A stretch of DNA of 64,000 nt from a bacterium (GCA_021810905.1 JAJZQH010000001.1:248001-312000); one strand, 5' to 3'; positions 51,305 through 60,288 are shown, numbered from the stretch's first letter. Made by a program: numbers and translations. Notes: generated by a model not told the origin, from the sequence alone.

Positions 51305-52525
51305 TTATCGCATGCCACCGGCGACATGCGTCAAGGCCGCCGCGCCTGTCATGATATCTGATTGCATAACGCCCTCTGAAGATTCATCACCCGCAAGCGA
51401 CTCAAGAAAAGCTTCAGCGTCTATTTCAGCATGTTCCACACACTCAGCGCGGGAAAAGCGATCAGTAGGCGGCAATTCGTGAGCGTTTGGATAGGTATCC
51501 TCAAACCCATCGGAGATAGGCTCGTTCAGCACGCGTGAAGCAACAGGCAACCCTTTTATGAACTGATGCGGCAAGACGTCCGTCATTCTGCCATAGGAAC
51601 TCACCTTTGCGCCGAAGAGCATCGCTGAGAGCAGATGCCCAAGTCCCGCATAGCGCGGAGGACTCACCAGGAAGACCTCCTTTGCAAGCGGAGCTGCTGC
51701 CGCGAATGGAGCGAGGGACTCCGGATACGCCGCAAGTATCGAGAAGTGACGCGGCAGGGCCTCGATAGCTCCGGTTTCCTGTTCGGGGAAAAGGAATCGC
51801 AGGACAAGAGGCCTGACCACGAGAGCGCGGACGCTTGCGCCTGGCCTCCGCGCCTCCGCAAGGACGATGGGACGTGACTCTCCACCAAATTCTGCAAGGA
51901 CTCTCTTGTTCGAATGATTCGGTCCCTTGAATCGCCGATCTCCGTCTGCCGCCATAAATCTGTTCATCAGCTTTGCGGCCTTGGATGAGATGCGCTGCCC
52001 TTTTCCATCAAAAAACGGAGTCGCTTCGAGTTCCGGCGCATGTCTCCCCGCATCGATCACGCCCTGGCGAGGATTAATGGAAGCGAGCAGGATCGCGGGG
52101 AGGAATATCCTCTGAAAAGCATCGGAATATTCACCCAGGCGCTGCGCGTAGCTCGCATACAAGAGGGCCGCGCCGGAAAATGCAGGGTGGTATCGTTGAT
52201 CGTTATAGGCCAGAGGAAGCACCTCATAAGGAGAGGCGCCGCTCTGAATGCGGGAAACGAGCTCATGCGAGAGTGTTGCAAGAGATGGATTACTGGTGGT
52301 GATACCGCTGTCGCGCTGAGTTGGTTTTCGTTCCGACCACAACCTGTTGAGATCCCTGTGAATCGCTTCGAATGCATCCACCCACATATGAGGATTCGCT
52401 GCGTTGACGAAAGCCGTGCGCAGCTCAGCAGAGGCCCCGGCGAGCCTGACGCGCTCATTCCATTCCAGGCGCCAAAAATCAGCTTCAGAAGACATTGCCC
52501 ATCTTGCAAATCGGTCGTAATCCAT
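51305..52525 (-). CDS. Hypothetical protein, 406 residues
   Basis: Not recognised. No signal peptide; mixed helices. An N-terminal helical region (RWAMSSEADFWRLEWNERV and the LSHELVSRIQSG helix) precedes a hydrophobic middle with YASYAQRLGEYSDAFQRIF and a segment reading PPRYAGLGHLLSAMLFGAKV, where a glycine-rich stretch might bind a ligand. The C-terminal 70 residues are acidic. SD AGGAGG is excellent. It starts 35 bp after the DAGK-like gene and is probably in the same operon. Confidence 0.62.
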   Translation of the reverse strand: MDYDRFARWAMSSEADFWRLEWNERVRLAGASAELRTAFVNAANPHMWVDAFEAIHRDLNRLWSERKPTQRDSGITTSNPSLATLSHELVSRIQSGASPYEVLPLAYNDQRYHPAFSGAALLYASYAQRLGEYSDAFQRIFLPAILLASINPRQGVIDAGRHAPELEATPFFDGKGQRISSKAAKLMNRFMAADGDRRFKGPNHSNKRVLAEFGGESRPIVLAEARRPGASVRALVVRPLVLRFLFPEQETGAIEALPRHFSILAAYPESLAPFAAAAPLAKEVFLVSPPRYAGLGHLLSAMLFGAKVSSYGRMTDVLPHQFIKGLPVASRVLNEPISDGFEDTYPNAHELPPTDRFSRAECVEHAEIDAEAFLESLAGDESSEGVMQSDIMTGAAALTHVAGGMR

Positions 52526-52560
52526 GTTGCCTCCTCATGGATTGATGCGGAATTGTGCCA

Positions 52561-53982
52561 TCAAATAACAGAAATCGCCTGCACCGTTACGGGCTGAAGA
52601 TTCGAAAACATCGTCTGCTCTCCAGCTTCGTCGGCGCCAGTCACCGCATCCTCATCAGGCACAACATCTGCCTCAATAGCGGCGTCCGCAGGTTCAGCGT
52701 CATGGCGAGCATTCATGAAACCGCCAACGAGGCGATGAAATCGCGCCCTTGCTCCGACAAGTGACGACGTGGGAGTCGCCTCACCGCGCCTTATCATGAG
52801 GTCGGAATCGGCTGCGGCAAGCGTGAGGATGGTATCACCGGTATCCTCAATGGAAAAACCGCTGATCGCTCCTATAGTATCGCCATTCATGATCGCAGGC
52901 ACGGACTTCGGCCTTCCATCCAGGCCGAACAATTTTACGTCGTGCGCCGCCCCCTGCCTGATGTCCAAGGTGTATCTACCTGCCAGCACCGCTATCTCTT
53001 CCCCTGGCGCGATCACACCCTTGTCACCGAGCATGAACCAGACCCCTCGGCCGAAGACGTCGGCCAGCGCCGCGACACCCTGGCCTATTTTGCCTGCGAG
53101 GTTCGGGGCGCGGGCGTTTACGGGAATGAAGTGGAGCCTGGCGCCCAGCACAGGGAGAGGTACGCGCGTGACGCCTCCGGTGACCGTAGAATTATCAAGA
53201 ACCAGGAGTTCGCCAACTTCGAGAGGCTCGCCGCCATCCACGCTCGCAAGGAAAGGCTCGGTCTTGAGCACACCCTTGACCAGCCCGCGCAAATAGCTCG
53301 ATATCGAGGCGCTGCCCGTTCTCCTGCGGCCCGCCTCGACCTCGTCAAATACCGCGCCGGAGACCCCGCAACCGAGGCTATGCAGGAGCAGCCTCTCGCT
53401 CCCCTCGCCAAAACGTACGACGATCGCACCGAGCTCTACCCTCCTGGCCATTGCGATAAAATCGATGAGCTTGGCCGGGTCCTTTGGAACTCCCAGCTCT
53501 CGCCGCATGTCGCATGCCGTGCCCGCAGGAGTAGGAATGACATAGGAATCGATGCCATGCCTCCTTGCACGGAGTGACGCCTCGCAGGCGTCGGCAAACG
53601 TCCCGTCACCGCCCACTGCCACGACGATTGGGGGTTCGAGAGCCCCGTTTCGCTCGATGCTCGCCTTGATCTGCACGATCCTTCTCTCCCTGTCGGCGTC
53701 AGTTGAAATCAACTCCATATCGCCGATGGCTCCGGCGCCACCGTTTCTCCTCGCACGCTCCAGAGAGGATCTCAGCCCCTTCACGTAGGCCGCGGCCTTG
53801 CCGTTTCCAGCCACTGGATTTGAGACCACGACCAAGCTGGAGGGGATATCCCGCGAGGAGGCATACGGAGTGTCTGAATGTGAAAATGACGGAACGCCGG
53901 CCCATGATAGGCGAAAATCGCGGGCAGGTTCGGCGACAAATCGTCTGGCAGCGAATGCGGCGAGCGCGTTCAATGATGACAT
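52561..53982 (-). CDS. Diacylglycerol-kinase-catalytic-domain protein with altered motif
   Basis: A 473-residue lipid-kinase-like protein. It has VSNPVAGNGKA (53-62), VAVGGDGTFADACEA (GGDGT at 124-128) and PTPAGTACDMRRELG (about 151-165). In most DAGK/YegS/sphingosine kinases the last motif reads PxGTxND; here Cys157 replaces Asn. The C-terminal beta domain (about 210-400) matches the fold. A Pro/Asp/Glu-rich tail follows (about 430-473). No membrane segment. First gene of a two-gene operon; no SD is evident before the ATG. Substrate unknown. Confidence 0.8.
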   Translation of the reverse strand: MSSLNALAAFAARRFVAEPARDFRLSWAGVPSFSHSDTPYASSRDIPSSLVVVSNPVAGNGKAAAYVKGLRSSLERARRNGGAGAIGDMELISTDADRERRIVQIKASIERNGALEPPIVVAVGGDGTFADACEASLRARRHGIDSYVIPTPAGTACDMRRELGVPKDPAKLIDFIAMARRVELGAIVVRFGEGSERLLLHSLGCGVSGAVFDEVEAGRRRTGSASISSYLRGLVKGVLKTEPFLASVDGGEPLEVGELLVLDNSTVTGGVTRVPLPVLGARLHFIPVNARAPNLAGKIGQGVAALADVFGRGVWFMLGDKGVIAPGEEIAVLAGRYTLDIRQGAAHDVKLFGLDGRPKSVPAIMNGDTIGAISGFSIEDTGDTILTLAAADSDLMIRRGEATPTSSLVGARARFHRLVGGFMNARHDAEPADAAIEADVVPDEDAVTGADEAGEQTMFSNLQPVTVQAISVI

Positions 53983-54093
53983 TCGCAGACGCCTATATCA
54001 TCGGCGCAGGAATGACAAGGCTCAAAGCGCCTTATTTCAGCATGCTGTGGGGAGCTTGCATCTGCAGCTCAACTGCAATAGTGGTTGCCGGCC

Positions 54094-54543
54094 ATGCCGC
54101 ACATCATAGTGGACGGATACAACATCATCAGGCGAATACCGCATTTTCTCTCCGCCGAGAGGAAAGGTCTGGAGTCCGGGCGCTATGCGCTTCTGCTCGC
54201 GCTTGAGGAATACGCGGCAGCATTCGGCTACAGGGTGACGGTCGTCTTCGACGCAGGCGGCAGGCCTCTGCATCTTGATGCGGCCGTGCCGCGCGCAGAG
54301 AAATTCGCGGGAATCGACATCATCTTCTCGGCGAGGGGCGAATCAGCAGACACGGCAATCGAGAAGCTCCTTGCGGAGATCAGGAATGCAAAGTCAGACG
54401 GCCTCGTCCCCTTCGACGAGGCCCAAGTAGTCGTCTCTGACGATCTTGCAATCAGGGACGTAGCCATCGAGCACGGCGCATTCGCCAGGTCCGCAGACGA
54501 ACTCTTTGATTCCATGAAGGCGGGTAAGCGCCTTTTCTTCTGA
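54094..54543 (+). CDS. NYN-domain nuclease (YacP/Rae1-like)
   Basis: A 149-residue PIN/NYN-fold protein. It begins MPHIIVDGYNIIRR, with the acidic VDGYN motif, and continues VVFDAGG, FSARGESADTAIEKLL and VVSDDLAIRD, which place the other conserved acidic residues (Asp in SADT, Asp in SDD). YacP/Rae1 cleaves mRNA at the ribosome in Bacillus; whether this one does is inferred. The ATG at 54094 is preferred to an in-frame TTG nine bases upstream. Divergent from the DAGK-like gene. Confidence 0.85.
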   Translation: MPHIIVDGYNIIRRIPHFLSAERKGLESGRYALLLALEEYAAAFGYRVTVVFDAGGRPLHLDAAVPRAEKFAGIDIIFSARGESADTAIEKLLAEIRNAKSDGLVPFDEAQVVVSDDLAIRDVAIEHGAFARSADELFDSMKAGKRLFF

Positions 54544-54607
54544 AACCTCAGACATGCATCATATTATAGATGCCGCCTCACCGTAATCCGTTGAGCTTCG
54601 TTCCCTG

Positions 54608-54910
54608 CTATTTTCCCTCGAGCCACGCGACGAGCTCACTCCATAACGATCTCGTCACTACGACATTGGAATTTGTCTGCGCGGGCCTCTGGACGCATTC
54701 ATAGGCGTCGAATCCAGACCAGCCATAGCGACAGACTCTCTCCGTATTCGGAGCCTCCGACTTGGAAGCATCAACTTTCGGCGCCACAGCGGCTGGGGCC
54801 GCCGGAAGCGGAAGATCCGCGGCGGAATAAGTCGGCTCGTATACTTTGCAAAGATAATCCCAGTCTCCGCCCGGCAATCTCACTGCTTTGCACTCATTTG
54901 GTCCTGGCAT
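54608..54910 (-). CDS. Small hypothetical protein with two cysteine-pair segments
   Basis: A 100-residue protein of unknown function with no signal peptide. Cysteines come in two similar segments: NECKAVRLPGGDWDYLCKVY near the N-terminus and ERVCRYGWSGFDAYECVQ near residue 70, each C-(10-14)-C with WDY or FDA between. A Pro/Ala-rich linker (LPLPAAPAAVAPK) joins them. The C-terminal helix reads SLWSELVAWLEGK. The start at 54910 has an excellent SD (AAGGAGG). Confidence 0.6.
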   Translation of the reverse strand: MPGPNECKAVRLPGGDWDYLCKVYEPTYSAADLPLPAAPAAVAPKVDASKSEAPNTERVCRYGWSGFDAYECVQRPAQTNSNVVVTRSLWSELVAWLEGK

Positions 54911-54943
54911 TTGATCCTCCTTCGCGAGATGATCGCGCATGAA

Positions 54944-54979
54944 TAAAAAAAAGCGGGCTGCCTATTGGCTGCCCGCTTT
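54944..54979 (-). terminator. Strong rho-independent terminator after a short unidentified unit
   Basis: Stem AGCGGGCAGCC / GGCAGCCCGCT-like (10 of 11) with a T8 run on the minus strand. It is too far from the secreted protein gene at 55257, which has its own terminator, so it must end another short transcript that starts between about 54985 and 55195. Confidence 0.8.
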
Positions 54980-54999
54980 GGTTACCGATGATTGATTGA

Positions 55000-55122
55000 C
55001 TAGAAGATCGGGAACGACTGAGCGAAGGCGAAGCAGCCCGGGATGCGCGCGCCGATAATAATGGCGCGCGTCATAAACGTGTGGCACATGAAATTGCCGG
55101 GTTTGCGGGCTGCTGCTGACAT
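55000..55122 (-). CDS. Possible 40-residue small protein
   Basis: Open frame of 40 codons ending TAG 21 bp before a strong terminator. It reads MSAAARKPGNFMCHTF..., then MTRAIIIGARIPGCFAFAQ and ends SFPIF. No SD is seen before the ATG and in-frame stop codons lie close upstream. A small regulatory RNA of 150-200 nt is an equally good reading of the transcript. Only the terminator and the position of the frame support it. Confidence 0.28.
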   Translation of the reverse strand: MSAAARKPGNFMCHTFMTRAIIIGARIPGCFAFAQSFPIF

Positions 55123-55196
55123 ATTTTTTTGTCTACGCGAATGCGGATCGGATTACAAGAAGAAAATGCGCGTCCCTGCATTTTTTTCGATATCGA

Positions 55197-55233
55197 TAAA
55201 AAAGCGCCTGCCGAAGATCTTCGACAGGCGCTT
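55197..55233 (-). terminator. Rho-independent terminator of secreted protein family member 2
   Basis: AAGCGCCTG and CAGGCGCTT form a perfect stem around TCGAAGATCTTCGG, followed by TTTTTTA on the minus strand, 24 bp past the stop of the gene at 55257. Confidence 0.88.
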
Positions 55234-55256
55234 AAGTCTCTTCAAAAAAACACCGG

Positions 55257-55649
55257 TTACTTCTTGTTGCAATAAACGCTGTAGCACTTCTTGAAATCAC
55301 AATTGGCCTTGAGCGTGACGGCACCAACCTTGCCGTACTTGTACTCGGCCTCCCAGCGGCCGCTGCCCTTCTTGTCCCCGCGCTCGTCCGTCATGGTCTT
55401 GATCGGCGATCCGAGATCCTTGTTCAGGATATTCGGCAGCGTCTTGCTGTTCACGCCCGCGTTATCGCTGTATTTATCCGCATAGTTCGCCTTGCACTGA
55501 TCGTACTCGAAATTTGCAGGTTCTTTCGCGACGTCGCTTACGCTGGACGGCGCTGACTTCGTGACTCCTGGGATATCAAACGCGTGCGATACGCCGACAA
55601 AGGCCGCAACTGCCGCAACGACACCAAGCACCGCCACCATCTTTTTCAT
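55257..55649 (-). CDS. Small secreted cysteine-rich protein (family member 2)
   Basis: A 130-residue exported protein with a signal peptide (1-23, SHA-FD). The mature part has FEYDQCKANYADKYS, DLGSPIKTMTDERGDKKGSG, EAEYKYGKVGAVTLKANCD and CYSVYC, the same pattern of cysteines and of GxPI and EYxYxK motifs as the protein at 50934-51290. Both have a C-terminal CxxKxCxxxC. Probably a secreted disulfide-stabilised domain. SD GGGGGGG. Own terminator. Confidence 0.75.
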   Translation of the reverse strand: MKKMVAVLGVVAAVAAFVGVSHAFDIPGVTKSAPSSVSDVAKEPANFEYDQCKANYADKYSDNAGVNSKTLPNILNKDLGSPIKTMTDERGDKKGSGRWEAEYKYGKVGAVTLKANCDFKKCYSVYCNKK

Positions 55650-55877
55650 ATGATCCCCCCCTTTGTTGTAAAAGTTCCCTGACGCATACTGTGCTGGCGA
55701 TCACTGGTCAAGATCTGACATTTGTATCATTAACATTCAGTCGATCGCAGTTCATACGTATACCCGACGTAATTTCACGTAACCATTGTATATTTTCTCT
55801 TTTGAGTCTGTCATTCTTGTGATATAAATCTCACTATATATGGGGATAATGAAGTCTGCCAATGAATACAACGAACA

Positions 55878-57485
55878 GTGAATACAGACACCCTTATACA
55901 ATTTGTAGATCTTATAAAATCTCCTGATTTACTCGATCAGCTTGATGCACTTCTGGTCAAACAGGAACTCTTTCCGGAAACCGTTCCGGTTCTCTCTTCG
56001 ACATCCGCATATCAACTTGGGACGCCAGGCTCACGACTGGCCAAGACTATCTGCACTCGGCCACAGACTACCATTTCGAGCTTGTTCGCTCCAAATTTGC
56101 CGCGAAAAATTGTTTCGAACCCGTTGGATCCGAATCCGCAACGCAACCTGGTCCTGCGGCTTTTCATATTATCGCGCCAGAACAGGCTCATGGCGATGAA
56201 AACCATAGCTCCTTTTATGGGAGCTCTCGGATATGGAATGCTCTCAGGGCACCTGCTCCCCACTCACGCCTTGCTCTATCTAGCCAATCCTGAACCTGAA
56301 AGGATCATCGATCCTACTAAAAATCCTGACTCCTACAGGAAATCCGAACCTCCAAGGGCGTCTGATCCTGGAAAAAATTCACCCTGGTCCAGCCAGGCGC
56401 AGGCAATCATCGACGCAACGGATGAGTCTCTCCTTCGGCTTTACGATGCGCCCGACCTGGAGGTGTTTCGCATTCGCTTCACTGAGATGAACAACCTTCT
56501 GCTGCAGTCTCTGCTCGTACCGTTATTCTATCGGAGGGGAAAGCCGCTTAATCTGCGTGAGATCTTCGAACAGGCCGGCACCATCGCATGGGGTCCGCTG
56601 GAGGTTGCTCGCGTCCTCTTTGAAAATAAATTCAAAGCTGAATTGTCAAAAAATGACGAATTCGCGAATAGGATTTATGAAGACGAGATCGTGCCGGCTG
56701 TGAAAGAGATCGAGCATGCGGTTCTCTATGGGCAGCTCAAGGAGCTCGTGATCCACCTTCAACGCACTATCCATTTTGACAGAAAGCAGGCACCTCTGCT
56801 GCTCGGTCCGAAGATCGTACAGACCGGATTCGCATTTGGACTGCGCCTTTTAAATGACGGCATTATACTGGACGTTGACGTGCCGGCGAGGCTTTCGCTC
56901 AGGCCGGATTTCCCACTCACGGATATTAAATCCGTGAATGGTCTGTTCAAGACGCTCCTGAACTTTATGAAAACGCTCCACGATCCGCTCAAAGCAGATA
57001 TGGATCGTCTCATCCATATCTCCTGGATTCCAGGCGGGCAAGCGATCGCTATCGCCGACAACGGGATCGTAATCGAGGATGTCAAGGCTGTCTGGCCCTT
57101 CAGGCTGTCTGACGAACGACCGATAAATTGCTCTGTTCCCATTCACCCGGCACTCGTGGAGCTGCGAGACACTCTCCAAAAAATGGCCTGGCGGATGACT
57201 CTGGATTCCAAAGCCGGGCAAGGAAGTTGTTTTACCATATACCCGCTCCCTGGTGACATCTTTGACCCGGATGCTCGACGCAAAGGCCGGCATATCTCAG
57301 GTCCCCCGCAATACGGCGCCGTCACCATCAATTATGTTGAGGAGAGCGGTGAGCGTCTCCGCGCTGAAGCAGAGGAATCGCCTGAAATAGAAGTGGGTGA
57401 CGCCGGTATATCCGAAGAGGAACTGCTGGGTGGACTCGAAGAAATTGAAACACCTCCGCTCCTCAACGTCACCAAGGCCCGCTAG
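55878..57485 (+). CDS. Degenerate GHKL-type orphan protein
   Basis: A 535-residue cytosolic protein. Its C-terminal region resembles a GHKL ATPase: IAIADNGIVIED (G1, DNG at 394-396), MTLDSKAGQGSCFTIYPLP (G2-like, KAGQG at 445) and an N-box-like FKTLLNFMKTLHD before. The N box lacks the usual Asn, so ATP binding is uncertain. The N-terminal 330 residues are unfamiliar. The start at 55878 is GTG without SD; an upstream ATG is out of frame. It is followed by a second GHKL protein 95 bp away in the same direction. Confidence 0.62.
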   Translation: MNTDTLIQFVDLIKSPDLLDQLDALLVKQELFPETVPVLSSTSAYQLGTPGSRLAKTICTRPQTTISSLFAPNLPRKIVSNPLDPNPQRNLVLRLFILSRQNRLMAMKTIAPFMGALGYGMLSGHLLPTHALLYLANPEPERIIDPTKNPDSYRKSEPPRASDPGKNSPWSSQAQAIIDATDESLLRLYDAPDLEVFRIRFTEMNNLLLQSLLVPLFYRRGKPLNLREIFEQAGTIAWGPLEVARVLFENKFKAELSKNDEFANRIYEDEIVPAVKEIEHAVLYGQLKELVIHLQRTIHFDRKQAPLLLGPKIVQTGFAFGLRLLNDGIILDVDVPARLSLRPDFPLTDIKSVNGLFKTLLNFMKTLHDPLKADMDRLIHISWIPGGQAIAIADNGIVIEDVKAVWPFRLSDERPINCSVPIHPALVELRDTLQKMAWRMTLDSKAGQGSCFTIYPLPGDIFDPDARRKGRHISGPPQYGAVTINYVEESGERLRAEAEESPEIEVGDAGISEEELLGGLEEIETPPLLNVTKAR

Positions 57486-57579
57486 CGTCGCCCCCCTTTT
57501 TTCGCAGATCGTTATTTTTTTCACGCAACCTTTTCATGCCTATGTCGATAAGATCGGAGAGAAAGCGGAGAGAATACCT

Positions 57580-59025
57580 ATGTTGATACTGACTCCATTT
57601 CAGCCTGATCAGAGCACATGTCTTTTGAACTTGCTCTCTCCCTATATCGAAACGGATTCGGAGCGAGACGTTCCGCCTGCAGCTGATGAGGATACGCTGG
57701 AGATCCCGAAATTCGTGCCCATGACTTCGGACGTGCGCAGACAGCTCGCCCCTCTCGTTGCCGATATGCGGGCCGCGCGATTCCGACCTTCTTGCGAAAA
57801 CGACGTCACCAAACCTCCTTGTGAAAATGACGTCGCCCAATGCCCCGTTGTTGCACTCATGCTGGGAGGCGCCCTCGTCGGCGGGGAGAAAATTCTTAAT
57901 TCGATAGCAGAGGCATACCAGGACTGGTTTTTCAGGATGTGGATATCGCGCATGACTGAAGAGGTGGATTCGGCTATCAACATGCTTCAGAAGAACCCCA
58001 AGCTCGACAAAATCGTTGATATAAATATCCTTGTAGAGCGATTGCGCATGGCGATCAAAATCGCAGTAAAATCTCAAATAGATCTCAACAAGGTCACCAG
58101 ATGCACTTCTCACACGGTTGACGGACTCAAGCAGACCACTCCGCAGCGTGAAGAATCCTCAGCCAAAACGGCGTCTGACTGGCAGCAATCTTTAACCAAC
58201 GCCTCCGGCATCGCGCATGACATCGCAACCTTCATACAATCATACACGAGTGCAGTTGATATGGCCGCCACGAAGAACGACCCTCTTGAGGCTATCAAAG
58301 TGCTGAGTCAACTACATAACATCGACTTTTCTTCCATCTCTTCCACCGCGAATTGCCTTGCGATGCTGAACAAAAGCCGGGCGCAGGCAAAGGGAATTCA
58401 TCTGCACGTGGGCAGCATGCCATTGATGGTCCTTCCGCCGGCGCTGAGAGTTCCATTTGCGCTCACAGTGAATGAAGCGATCAATAACTCCGTAAAGTAT
58501 TCCAAAGAGGATAAAACGGAGAGACACATAAGCTTCGATGCCGAGGTTAAAGATGGATACGCTGTATTTCGGGAAAGTGACAACGGCGCAGGAATCCCCG
58601 ACATGGCAAAACTGGTTGAGGACCTAAGAGAAGGTCAGGTCGTGAGACAGAGGCCCGACCTCGCGGATGGAGACGGTCGTGGCATAGCGAACATCGTGAG
58701 GCGCGCTGCCAGAGACGGAATGGGATATGCCCTGCTGTCGGCCAATGGTATCGGAACCAGTACATGCCTCTACATCGACATGTCGACTCTTCAGGAATTC
58801 AAACCGCTGTCGAAGAAGGATCAGGCGCGAATCCGACGCATGGCTTTCCCCATGCCGATACCTTCCCGCGGAACGCCGATCGGAGAGAAACCGCGGCGCA
58901 TACGCGGCCAGCCTCCTACGCCTGAGGGGCTCACGGCCGCAGTGCTCGACAAACAATCGCTCGATCGTACGCTGGCAATCATGGGTCAGGCAGTGAGTGT
59001 GTATCATTATTTCCCGCTTCCATAA
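57580..59025 (+). CDS. GHKL ATPase orphan protein (paralog of the 34220 gene)
   Basis: A 481-residue cytosolic protein. H213 in SGIAHDIATFI sits in an H-box-like helix; the ATPase domain has N box VNEAINNSVKYSK (N303), G1 ESDNGAGI (DNG 334-336) and G2 GDGRGIANI. The region before the H box (YQDWFFRMWISRMTEEVDSA) aligns with ERWLLVDLARVIEEVIS in the protein at 34220, marking them as paralogs. A tandem CENDV motif lies at 72-86. The ATG at 57580 has a GGAGAG SD; a longer frame overlapping the upstream gene is rejected. No receiver lies nearby. Confidence 0.72.
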   Translation: MLILTPFQPDQSTCLLNLLSPYIETDSERDVPPAADEDTLEIPKFVPMTSDVRRQLAPLVADMRAARFRPSCENDVTKPPCENDVAQCPVVALMLGGALVGGEKILNSIAEAYQDWFFRMWISRMTEEVDSAINMLQKNPKLDKIVDINILVERLRMAIKIAVKSQIDLNKVTRCTSHTVDGLKQTTPQREESSAKTASDWQQSLTNASGIAHDIATFIQSYTSAVDMAATKNDPLEAIKVLSQLHNIDFSSISSTANCLAMLNKSRAQAKGIHLHVGSMPLMVLPPALRVPFALTVNEAINNSVKYSKEDKTERHISFDAEVKDGYAVFRESDNGAGIPDMAKLVEDLREGQVVRQRPDLADGDGRGIANIVRRAARDGMGYALLSANGIGTSTCLYIDMSTLQEFKPLSKKDQARIRRMAFPMPIPSRGTPIGEKPRRIRGQPPTPEGLTAAVLDKQSLDRTLAIMGQAVSVYHYFPLP

Positions 59026-59175
59026 GCGGAAAAAATATATCGGCCGGTATATTCAGACCCGCGCGCCATCCGCCACGCCGCGCATTCGGTACGGAAAAAC
59101 CCCCTTGTCGTATAACGTCCGCGTGTGTTAAAGGCGGGCCACCGAAAAATAAAATACCCAACGAAGGAGAACCCC

Positions 59176-60288
59176 ATGTTCTGCGGCGGAATCGGTGTTT
59201 CCCAGGCATTTCAATCCCTCTCCAGCGTCCTGTCCGATGCGGGGATCGGGCTCTTCCCGGAATGCATCCAGGATGAAGATATCTCTTTTTCCAGCGATCC
59301 CGCATCCAGGGAAGCACTTACCCCCATCATCGATCCTGCCTGCGAAGAGGAAAAGGTCTTCAAGGGCAAGAGAGCTGGTGTATTCGGACTCAGAATCGAC
59401 GGCCGCACCCTTTCGATGCAGCGCCCCAAAGGTCTTGTGAATATGTACGGGGATTTTTACACGCTGCAGGAATCCGTGCATACGCCCATGAAAGTTGCCC
59501 TTGATGCCATCGATACCGACAATGCCGAACTCCTGTATTATCGAGGAGGCATGGCGGATCGTATCGCAGACTTCTCCGGATACACCGTTGCTGAACTCGT
59601 CGCTGAAGCTCGCGAGGACGAGTCCGGAATTGCACCCCAGGCGCAGCGATTTGCCGACGACCTGATGCTGGCGATACGACTGGGAATGAACAAACGCGAC
59701 ACCCTCGCTTTTCTGCATTTCTTTGCCGGGCTCCTGCACAGCACCACTCACGAAGAGACCCCATCGTGGCGCGCTGCAATCGCATTTGAGAGGGCTGCCA
59801 GTCACTACCTCTCCGTGGCTAATTGCCCGGCGGCTGCAGTTATTGCAGAGCTGGCCATTTTTTCATGCAGGCAATGCCACAATCCCGGCAACCTCTTCGA
59901 TTCCGCAGCAGACATTGCCTCCCGTTCGTGGTCCCAGCTGTCCGAGAGGTACAGGGATGTGCCGAAGCATGGCGTCTTTGCGCGATTCAGAGGTCTGTGT
60001 GCCGCCACGGTCGACGATCAGTGGTCCTATGCTGCCAGGCTCTTCATACACGATGCGGCATCCAGATCCATTGCCGTCGACGCCGGCGACAGCTTCGCCC
60101 GCGCCGCTTACGCCCTCCTCCGCACGATGAAGCGCGGGGGAGTAGAATCAGATAATGCAAAACTTCTCGAGTCTGTCATGAGCAAAGCCCTGGAAAAATG
60201 GAAAGACCAGCCGACGAGAACAACCGCCTACCGCGAAATGACATCGATTAAAGGCGCCTTTAAGCCCAGAATCTCGGAAGAAATCTGA
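59176..60288 (+). CDS. Hypothetical helical protein, 370 residues
   Basis: Not recognised. It begins MFCGGIGVSQAFQSL after an SD (GGAG). The first 130 residues contain mixed strands (RAGVFGLRIDGRTLS, LVNMYGDFYTLQES); from about residue 140 on the sequence is helical, with ALAFLHFFAGLLHSTTHEET and repeated helices (AAIAFERAASHYLSV, SYAARLFIHDAASRS) like TPR or armadillo-type repeats. It follows the GHKL paralog by 150 bp and is in the same direction; the three genes may act together. Confidence 0.6.
   Translation: MFCGGIGVSQAFQSLSSVLSDAGIGLFPECIQDEDISFSSDPASREALTPIIDPACEEEKVFKGKRAGVFGLRIDGRTLSMQRPKGLVNMYGDFYTLQESVHTPMKVALDAIDTDNAELLYYRGGMADRIADFSGYTVAELVAEAREDESGIAPQAQRFADDLMLAIRLGMNKRDTLAFLHFFAGLLHSTTHEETPSWRAAIAFERAASHYLSVANCPAAAVIAELAIFSCRQCHNPGNLFDSAADIASRSWSQLSERYRDVPKHGVFARFRGLCAATVDDQWSYAARLFIHDAASRSIAVDAGDSFARAAYALLRTMKRGGVESDNAKLLESVMSKALEKWKDQPTRTTAYREMTSIKGAFKPRISEEI

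Noticed and set aside
57397-57579. An N-terminal extension of the GHKL paralog overlapping the upstream gene
   Set aside because: It overlaps the previous coding sequence in another frame, and the ATG at 57580 has its own SD.
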